Shown in pieces: positions 19,828 to 24,749 of a stretch of 24,749 nucleotides of DNA. The translations under genes and the position numbers were made by a program. The number at the start of each line of letters is the position of its first letter. Position 1 is the first letter of the stretch. The DNA is from a virus. Where the stretch lies: IMG/VR virus record IMGVR_UViG_3300036715_001970, positions 1 through 24,749 of that record; one strand, given 5' to 3'. The notes beneath the pieces are model-generated. The model searched no databases, was not told where the DNA came from, and saw nothing but the letters and a program-made list of their open reading frames with translations.

Positions 19828-22020
19828 TTAAAAGTTTTCGTCATCATCATCTTGCGGGCCGTCCAGTCCAAGCTCAAGGCGGTCTAGCTTCACACCTTCC
19901 GGCAGTGGCTCCGGCACTTGCGATAGGTTAAAATCATCGCCCTGAATTTTCTGGTTGAGTAGGTAAGCGTTTGCCGCCTGAAGCACCTCTTTGTCGTAGG
20001 CGTTAGCCTTGATCACCGGCGTGTAGGTACCGCTCTTCTTGGTGCTTTCTACCAGCTCTTCAAAGTCGCTCTGCACCATAGCGCGCTGCATCTTCTTGCG
20101 GTCTAAATGTTGTCCAAGCTCTGCACGCTCGCCTTCGTAGTAGTCGGCAACGGCCATGTGGAATTTACGCTTAGGCAGTGCGGCCATGTGCATGCCTTTC
20201 CATTGTAAAGGGTTGCCTTGCACGTAGAGCAGCAATTCATTGGGTTGTCCGTTGGTCCAAAGTTTAGGGTTCGGTTCATAGCGTACAGTGAATTTTTCGC
20301 CAATGAATTGCTTGCGGAATGCCGGTTCTTCAATGTCATAAGTGAATGGTTTTCCGATCGTGATTTCTATGCCGTTATTGGTGAATTCATATTCCTGATG
20401 CACGAATGTGCTTACCATCTTAGGCTTGCCTTCCACCATCGTGCGCACCTGTTTGTTTTGTCCAGGCATCGCATAGAAGGCTTCAATGTCAATGGCCTTG
20501 GTGAATTCACGTTGCCTGTGCTGTGTGGATGCTACACTCTTGCGATAGAATTCAAGTGGAGACAAGTTGCCCAGGAATGGGCGCGGCATATTGTTGGCTA
20601 TCGTAAAGTCTTCAATCAGTTGGTCCATTGCATTTTCGGCAAGAGGAAGCTTACCGTTTTTCACAGCCAGCGCCAGAGCTTCGCGGTTAGGCTGGTTATC
20701 AAGTGTCTTAGCAAAAGGGTTGGCAGTAAATCCGACATTGAACTTTTGCACGTGATTGTTGAACCACGCAAAGTATCCTTCCACTACTTTGCTTCGGGCA
20801 TTTCCGGCAGTCGCAGGGAAAGCAACAATGCTCATGGCATGAATAGCGTGCTGTGAGCGGTAACTTTGTATCGCGCTGCTGTTGTCGTATTGCACCTGAT
20901 GCGGCAGCTTGCCGCTCACCAGGGCTGCACTGCGTAGCGCTCCGATCACGGCCTCCGTGTTCTCTGTTTCGCTCAGCCAAAATCCAAGCACGCAATGGCT
21001 CGCCGCATCCAGCACGATAAAGATGTTCCAGCGGAAGTACTTGCCTTTGTCGAGGTGCTGAAAGTAGTTGTGTATCGGTGTGCCGTCGATTACCCACAGT
21101 GCATTTGCAAAGCTCGCGTTGATCCGCTCAGTCACCGGCTCAAATACATTGCGGTATTGCTGATATCCGTGGCGCGACTCATACCATAGCGGCTTAATGC
21201 CTGGCTTGAATAGAAAAGCCCGAATGGCATTCACAGTGATAAGTGCCTTTTTATCCCAGTGACCAAACTTTATCATTTCGTTGGCCTTGCGGGTGTAGAA
21301 ATCGAATGTCTGCTCTACCGTCAGCTTGGTCTCGCCATCCGGGTTGGCATAGAGTTGCACCAATAGCGCCTGCTGATCGTTGTCTATCTTCAGCGCGTTG
21401 TCATTGTTCACCCGCTTGCTCACCAGGCTTTCCCAGGCTTGCTGCGCAGTAATGTTTCCTTTAGCCGCCTGTTGAAAGGGCTTTAATTTCTTGTTAAGAC
21501 CTGCCAGCCCGGTGCATTTCCAGCTTGGCCACTGCCGTGCCTCAGCTAATTTTTTAAGCTCACCAATGGCGTCAGTGTAGTAGGCTGGCTTATCGGTAAA
21601 TCCAAGGGCACGTACCTCAGTCGGTTTTATGGTAGCAAGCTTTTGGAGGATATGCGCCTGCTCTGCCTTTGCTTTCGCATGGTGCGCGCGCGTAGCACCT
21701 TTGGTTTGTTTGATGTCCTTGTGTTGTAGGAAGAAATTGTAAGAAGCCTCACTGAAACCAGATTGACGAGCGATTTCACTTGAAAGACATTCTTTTTTAA
21801 GCGAGTCTATTGATGGCATTCCCTTCTCTTGACGGGTCGCTTCAGGAATACTCTCGTAGGCGATTAACACTTTCCGTCCATCTGAAGGATCAGAGATATT
21901 TGCGTAGGATGCTTGTGCTCCTTCTCGGTAATGGTTTAATTCTTTCTTTAAGAAATTAGCAGAGAACCATTTTGTTAGTTCTTTGAATGACAAATACAAT
22001 ATGTTGTCAATGATTACCAT
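19828..22020 (-). CDS. DDE transposase, MuA-like
   Basis: 730 aa. The N-terminal region (~1-270) has helical DNA-binding segments. The RNase H-like core shows D312 in LWVIDGTPI, D379 in HQVQYDNSSA and E414 in SKVVEGYFAWFN; the last two are 35 residues apart, as in the rve/Mu family. A beta-barrel-like domain (~540-620) and a helical tail with an acidic end (GPQDDDDENF) follow. It cuts and joins the phage ends to target DNA for integration and replicative transposition. It overlaps the Zn-binding protein gene by seven bases and is followed by the 157-aa gene and MuB. Confidence 0.92.
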   Translation of the reverse strand: MVIIDNILYLSFKELTKWFSANFLKKELNHYREGAQASYANISDPSDGRKVLIAYESIPEATRQEKGMPSIDSLKKECLSSEIARQSGFSEASYNFFLQHKDIKQTKGATRAHHAKAKAEQAHILQKLATIKPTEVRALGFTDKPAYYTDAIGELKKLAEARQWPSWKCTGLAGLNKKLKPFQQAAKGNITAQQAWESLVSKRVNNDNALKIDNDQQALLVQLYANPDGETKLTVEQTFDFYTRKANEMIKFGHWDKKALITVNAIRAFLFKPGIKPLWYESRHGYQQYRNVFEPVTERINASFANALWVIDGTPIHNYFQHLDKGKYFRWNIFIVLDAASHCVLGFWLSETENTEAVIGALRSAALVSGKLPHQVQYDNSSAIQSYRSQHAIHAMSIVAFPATAGNARSKVVEGYFAWFNNHVQKFNVGFTANPFAKTLDNQPNREALALAVKNGKLPLAENAMDQLIEDFTIANNMPRPFLGNLSPLEFYRKSVASTQHRQREFTKAIDIEAFYAMPGQNKQVRTMVEGKPKMVSTFVHQEYEFTNNGIEITIGKPFTYDIEEPAFRKQFIGEKFTVRYEPNPKLWTNGQPNELLLYVQGNPLQWKGMHMAALPKRKFHMAVADYYEGERAELGQHLDRKKMQRAMVQSDFEELVESTKKSGTYTPVIKANAYDKEVLQAANAYLLNQKIQGDDFNLSQVPEPLPEGVKLDRLELGLDGPQDDDDENF

Positions 22021-22280
22021 CTACCGATTGGGCATTTAGCGTCAATCACTTTGGTCTTGGCTTCCATATCACAGCCGCAGTTTTTGCAGTACTTCTGTTC
22101 GCGAAGTCCGGGGCCTACTGCGTTCTTGTTGTCAGGTCGTGGTGTCACATCGCAGAGCAGGCAATCAGCCATGCGTAGGTTGCTTAGCTTTTCAGTGTCT
22201 TCCTTTAGCATTCCAACCTTGCTGATGGCTTTGTTGAAATGGCCTTCGATGATCTGGCCGATTTGTTTGAAGTCGCTCAT
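22014..22280 (-). CDS. 88-aa Cys-rich, probable zinc-binding protein
   Basis: A helical N-terminal half (KQIGQIIEGHFNKAISKVGM) is followed by CLLCD (39-43), then KYCKNCGCDME and a final CPIG. The C-x2-C ... C-x2-C-x-C arrangement fits a zinc ribbon or knuckle. It lies between the ner-like gene and the transposase, overlapping both, so it may help regulate or assemble transposition. Not a named family. Confidence 0.65.
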   Translation of the reverse strand: MSDFKQIGQIIEGHFNKAISKVGMLKEDTEKLSNLRMADCLLCDVTPRPDNKNAVGPGLREQKYCKNCGCDMEAKTKVIDAKCPIGRW

Positions 22281-22516
22281 GCTGCTTGTAGTTTGCTTTC
22301 ACGAGCAGCCTTGCGCTCCCTTCTTTTTTCTTCGCGTGCAGCCAGTCGCTCACGGTTCTCAAGCAGATCGCTGAATGTTTTCTGAATGTTGTGGTGATCG
22401 TAGCGATGCCCCGCAACCACCATGCGCACAGTGCTGGGACTTATGCAGACTAGCTCCGCTACACGCGTGTAGTCGCCTTTTTCACAACTTTTTTGGATTT
22501 CTCGGAAAGTTTTCAT
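22277..22516 (-). CDS. Ner/Cro-like HTH protein, first gene of the early operon
   Basis: 79 aa from the ATG at 22516 (MKTFREIQKSC). A helix-turn-helix is visible: GDYTRVAELVCISPSTVRMV, then VAGHRYDHH. A very basic helix (REEKRRERKAARESK) ends it. It lies where Mu has ner, opposite the repressor, and should turn down early and/or repressor transcription. A longer reading to 22633 would cross the promoter and repressor start, so it is rejected. Confidence 0.7.
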   Translation of the reverse strand: MKTFREIQKSCEKGDYTRVAELVCISPSTVRMVVAGHRYDHHNIQKTFSDLLENRERLAAREEKRRERKAARESKLQAA

Positions 22517-22541
22517 TAATCTTTGTGTGCTGATTATGGCA

Positions 22542-22572
22542 CAATTATACTTATTTAGTATATCGAAGCAAA
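22542..22572 (-). promoter_or_regulatory. Early promoter candidate (leftward)
   Basis: On the minus strand, TTTG (22572-22569) is followed after 19 bp by TATAATTG (22549-22542). This is close to the Bacteroidota pattern TTTG-N19-21-TAnnTTTG. It lies just upstream of the ner-like ATG at 22516 and overlaps the palindrome at 22546-22562, so repressor binding would block it. Confidence 0.55.
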
Positions 22573-22585
22573 GAAAATTATACTT
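22546..22585. promoter_or_regulatory. Repressor operator candidates
   Basis: TATACT and AGTATA form a perfect 6-bp-arm palindrome with a 5-bp spacer (22546-22562). A further TATACT half-site sits at 22579-22584 within a direct repeat of AATTATACTT (22543-22552 and 22576-22585, 33 bp apart). The set lies between the divergent ner-like and repressor genes. Confidence 0.5.
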
Positions 22586-22588
22586 TTT

Positions 22589-23392
22589 TTGAATAAAGCG
22601 CAGATTGATAGGATTAAGCAGGCTAGGGAGCAAACTGGCTTGAATCAGCAGGAAGCTGCAAAGCTTTCCGGGTTGATTCAGAAGGATATTAGCCTATTGG
22701 AGGCCGGTAAAAAGAAGTTTATACCGACTGAGTATATACAATTTTTGTATAAGAAGGGTGTGGACTTAAATTGGTTGCTAGCAGGCGTTAAGACACCAGA
22801 CGCTTCATCAATTATGGTGTCGGAGCCTCAAGTGCCTTATTTAATCAGCGGTGATTCAAAGAACCAAACGCAAATACCAATAACCGACATCAAGGCCGCT
22901 GCTGGTAGCGGATACATCAATAGTGAGACATTAAGATCAAGTGATTTCGTTAACCTTCCATCCAACCTTGTAAAGAGCGGGCACTACTTGTGCATCAGAA
23001 TAAAGGGCCATAGCATGAGTCCTACACTTCAAGATGGTGGTTTCATGATTATTCGTTTGCTCGAAAAGGCAGAGTGGCGAAATCTTACTTCAGATCGTGT
23101 CTATGTTGTGTGCGATGCAGAAGGTCACACCTATTTGAAACGGCTGCGCAACAGGTTTGCCAGTGGCTTCATCGTTCTCACTAGCGATAATCCTGATAAG
23201 TCCAATTTCCCCAATTTCAATTTGAGTGAATCAGAGATCGTGAGCATCTGGTATGCCGATTGGTATCTGAGTGCCAAGATGCCAAACGTACATGATCAAT
23301 TTTATAGCAAGGTCGAGCGCCTTGAAAACTCAGTCGAAGATTTATCGCGAAAATTTGACGAACTTATTGAACCTAAACTCAAGAAGCCATGA
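22589..23392 (+). CDS. Phage repressor, S24 (LexA/CI-like) autopeptidase
   Basis: 267 aa from a TTG start; an in-frame stop at 22556 and the HTH position leave no better start. The HTH is at ~16-40 (TGLNQQEAAKLSGLIQKDIS). An AAAG cleavage site (A105-G106) precedes the peptidase, with S142 in GHSMSP and K184 in HTYLKRL. A C-terminal coiled coil (~235-262, ERLENSVEDLSRKFDEL) is an addition. It should bind the adjacent operators, keep the early operon off, and be self-cleaved after DNA damage. Confidence 0.88.
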   Translation: MNKAQIDRIKQAREQTGLNQQEAAKLSGLIQKDISLLEAGKKKFIPTEYIQFLYKKGVDLNWLLAGVKTPDASSIMVSEPQVPYLISGDSKNQTQIPITDIKAAAGSGYINSETLRSSDFVNLPSNLVKSGHYLCIRIKGHSMSPTLQDGGFMIIRLLEKAEWRNLTSDRVYVVCDAEGHTYLKRLRNRFASGFIVLTSDNPDKSNFPNFNLSESEIVSIWYADWYLSAKMPNVHDQFYSKVERLENSVEDLSRKFDELIEPKLKKP

Positions 23393-23784
23393 GAAAATTT
23401 GTTGTACTGACAATACTTGCAATATCGATTATCTACTTTGCTGTTACTTACAACAGTAATGTCGTTACAAAAGCACCTGAAAACAGTTCGGAATTCGTTG
23501 TAACAAAAGCAAAGGAATCGAAGCTCCTTTCTAACGGTGAATTTCTAAAGAGAATAAAAAAAGAATCAGAGGTTAAAGATGCTGTTATTACCGAAGTAAA
23601 GGTTCTTTACGTGTCAGTTATTGACGATGGAACTAAAAGGGATGGACTCGCTGAATATTTTTGTGGATTAGTAAAAGAAAGCGCGGTAAACGTAGATCGT
23701 GTAAAGATCGTCAAAGCACGGTCTAATTATGATAGCAATCCTTCTGGATATGGTGTTGTTCTAGGGCAATGTTGGTGCAAATAA
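23389..23784 (+). CDS. 131-aa membrane-anchored or secreted protein co-expressed with the repressor
   Basis: Its ATG overlaps the repressor stop by four bases (ATGA), so it is expressed in the lysogen. Residues ~4-20 are a hydrophobic helix or signal anchor (FVVLTILAISIIYFAV). Then comes a stalk with a repeated VVTKA, and a soluble alpha/beta domain ending in GQCWCK. Three Cys in the C-terminal half could form disulfides in the periplasm. Likely a lysogenic-conversion or superinfection-exclusion gene; family not recognised. Confidence 0.7.
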   Translation: MRKFVVLTILAISIIYFAVTYNSNVVTKAPENSSEFVVTKAKESKLLSNGEFLKRIKKESEVKDAVITEVKVLYVSVIDDGTKRDGLAEYFCGLVKESAVNVDRVKIVKARSNYDSNPSGYGVVLGQCWCK

Positions 23785-23791
23785 AATTGAG

Positions 23792-23826
23792 GGTAACCTA
23801 AAACGGTAACCTAAGGGGTAACCTAA
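23792..23826. repeat. Three direct repeats of GGTAACCTAA
   Basis: Copies are at 23792-23801, 23805-23814 and 23817-23826, with 13- and 12-bp periods. Each holds a near-palindromic GGTAACC. They lie between the lysogeny operon and the phage end. Possible roles are transposase or enhancer binding, or a regulator site. Confidence 0.7.
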
Positions 23827-23889
23827 TTGATAATCAAAGTTGTCAGAAAGGTATTTAAACGGTGTTTGCTTGGTTGGTAATGGGCATTA

Positions 23890-24015
23890 AAGTGCAAATT
23901 TTGGTATTTTGGTTTTGTGATCGCAAAAATTGAGAGTTTGCCAAAAAACCGCTTAAACAAACTGCAATGGCAATATTTTAACCAATCCTCGCAAATTTTC
24001 TCCGCGCAAAATTTT
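23890..24015. repeat. Iterated GCAAAATTTT-type motifs at the phage end (transposase-site candidates)
   Basis: Similar motifs occur at 23892-23902 (GTGCAAATTTT), 23921-23931 (TCGCAAAAATT), 23989-23999 (TCGCAAATTTT) and 24005-24015 (CGCAAAATTTT), with a weaker one near 23970 (GGCAATATTTT). MuA binds several related sites at each phage end, so these are the natural candidates. No gene is visible in 23785-24030. Confidence 0.5.
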
Positions 24016-24029
24016 AATACTTTGGTTCT

Positions 24030-24045
24030 GTACCCCCTAGACTGT
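24030..24045. other. Prophage-host junction (approximate)
   Basis: Reading leftward, the amidohydrolase frame remains protein-like up to about GVNQLSKEQ (24041-24067). It then changes to phage-end sequence around GTACCCCCTAGA. The exact end base and any 5-bp target duplication cannot be fixed without the other end. Confidence 0.55.
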
Positions 24046-24620
24046 TCCTTTGACAGTTGATTGACGCCGGCGATCTGCATCGCTTTCGCATTGGCAAACC
24101 CGGCATGACCACTCGCGTGCGTAAGAAAAACGGGATTGTTGGGTGACACCGCACTTAACAACTCGTGCGTCTGAAATCCCTTCACCACCTTATCCGGTTT
24201 TGAATCCCATTTGTCCTGATGCCAGCCGCGCCCGATGATCCACTCGCCCGGCTGAACTTTCGCTACCGCCTCTTTTACTTTCTCCACCATCTCGGCATAG
24301 CTTTTTATATTTTCAAGATTCAGCGTAAGCTCACTAAATCCAAGACCGATCAAATGGCCGTGCCCTTCGATGAATCCGGGCGTCATGGTTTTTCCTTTCA
24401 AATCGATCCGTAGCGTTTTGCTTCCCGCAAAATTTTCGGCTTCCGCCAATGAACCGGCAAAAAGAATTTTCTCGCCTTTCACTGCCACCGCCTCCACCTT
24501 GTCGTTGGCCTCGTCGCCGGTGTAGATCGTTCCACCCGAGATCACTAAATCCGCTTCAGGGTTTTTAGGGCCACAGCCGATGACAAGAAGGGCGAGCAGG
24601 CATACAAGGAGATGTTTCAT
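24040..24620 (-). pseudogene. Host amidohydrolase lipoprotein (YtcJ-like), interrupted by the prophage
   Basis: The start at 24620 gives a lipoprotein signal (MKHLLVCLLALLVIGCGP). Then ADLVISGGTIYTGDE and the metal-binding TPGFIEGHGHLIGLG are typical of the YtcJ-like amidohydrolase family, followed by GEWIIGRGWHQDKWD and LTHASGHAGFANAKAM. Family members are ~550 aa; here only ~193 host codons remain before phage sequence, so the enzyme lacks most of its barrel. The 3' part should lie beyond the other prophage end. Confidence 0.85.
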
Positions 24621-24683
24621 GACGTTATGGTATTTCTTAAAAATAGAAAGATTCACTTTATCTTCGAACGATAATTATATGCT

Positions 24684-24749
24684 ATGAAAAAATTATTCGT
24701 GTGTAGTCTGGTCTGCATGGCTTGTTTTTCTTCGCTACACGCCCAGCAA
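24684..24749 (+). CDS. Start of a secreted host protein (partial)
   Basis: 22 codons at the window edge, divergent from the amidohydrolase. A basic start (MKKLF), hydrophobic core and SLHAQQ end form a signal peptide of Bacteroidota type (cleavage probably after HA). The mature part is outside the window. Confidence 0.6.
   Translation, partial: MKKLFVCSLVCMACFSSLHAQQ

Larger units (their letters stand above)
1..24040. mobile_element. Mu-like transposable prophage (left end outside the window)
   Basis: A DDE transposase and a MuB-like ATPase lie behind a ner-like HTH gene and a divergent S24 repressor. Mu-family head genes follow: DUF935 portal, MuF, gp36-like, gpG-like. The right boundary is inferred from a host amidohydrolase reading frame that loses family similarity at about 24040 and runs into AT-rich sequence with repeated short motifs. 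No left boundary and no tail genes are seen, so the element most likely continues beyond base 1. Replicative transposition into a host gene fits the family. The exact terminal dinucleotide and the target duplication could not be placed by eye. Confidence 0.85.

Noticed and set aside
22517-22633. N-terminal extension of the ner-like protein
   Set aside because: It crosses the operator/promoter region and the repressor's start; the HTH begins after the ATG at 22516.
23823-24029. C-terminal part of the apparent 277-aa amidohydrolase frame
   Set aside because: It is phage-end DNA read in frame by chance. Amidohydrolase similarity stops near 24040.

Overview
The window is most of a Mu-like (transposable) prophage in a Bacteroidota chromosome, probably a Cytophagales-type host. 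The signs are: a DDE transposase (D312, D379, E414) next to a MuB-like ATPase; Mu-type head genes (DUF935 portal, MuF, gp36-like and gpG-like proteins); small lipoproteins of the SCKKDD type; TTTG/TAnnTTTG-like promoter elements; and few recognisable Shine-Dalgarno sequences. The right end of the prophage, near 24030-24045, interrupts a host amidohydrolase lipoprotein gene. The left end is not visible, and neither are recognisable tail genes.

Layout from right to left. 24684-24749 and 24620-~24040 are host genes. ~23785-24040 is the phage end, with iterated short motifs. 22589-23784 (+) is the lysogeny operon: an S24-type repressor and a small membrane/secreted protein. 22516 down to 10568 (-) is one long, tightly packed operon: ner-like HTH, Zn-binding protein, transposase, MuB, then about 15 small early proteins including a RecA-like ATPase and a possible Gam-like protein. 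Its distal end is a complete diversity-generating retroelement (DGR): three variable proteins (13491-12247), one template repeat (12143-12221), a reverse transcriptase (12025-11063) and two small genes. A hairpin followed by a T run at 10538-10512 ends this operon.

The head module is split around a divergent promoter region (4396-4551) that carries two palindromes with centres 21 bp apart. To the right (+, 4552-10543) lie terS, terL, gp36-like, a 36-aa gene, a fused portal-MuF protein, an 81-aa protein, gpG-like and gp37-like genes. To the left (-, 4395-262) lie a prohead protease with a scaffold region, a decoration-like protein, the major capsid protein, and three small or hypothetical genes. 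This half ends in an initiator-like tRNA (123-194) and a terminator (80-115).

The most notable element is the DGR. Each variable protein carries a 79-bp repeat that differs from the single template only at template adenines (coding strand): 41 differences in total, all at A. The mutable codons are all NNY, so no stop can arise. Other points of interest are the two-helix hydrophobic N-terminal extensions on the capsid protein and on the 254-aa protein, a lipoprotein-like tail fused to an early protein, and a recurring TTTAAACCCA-type leader before many gene starts.
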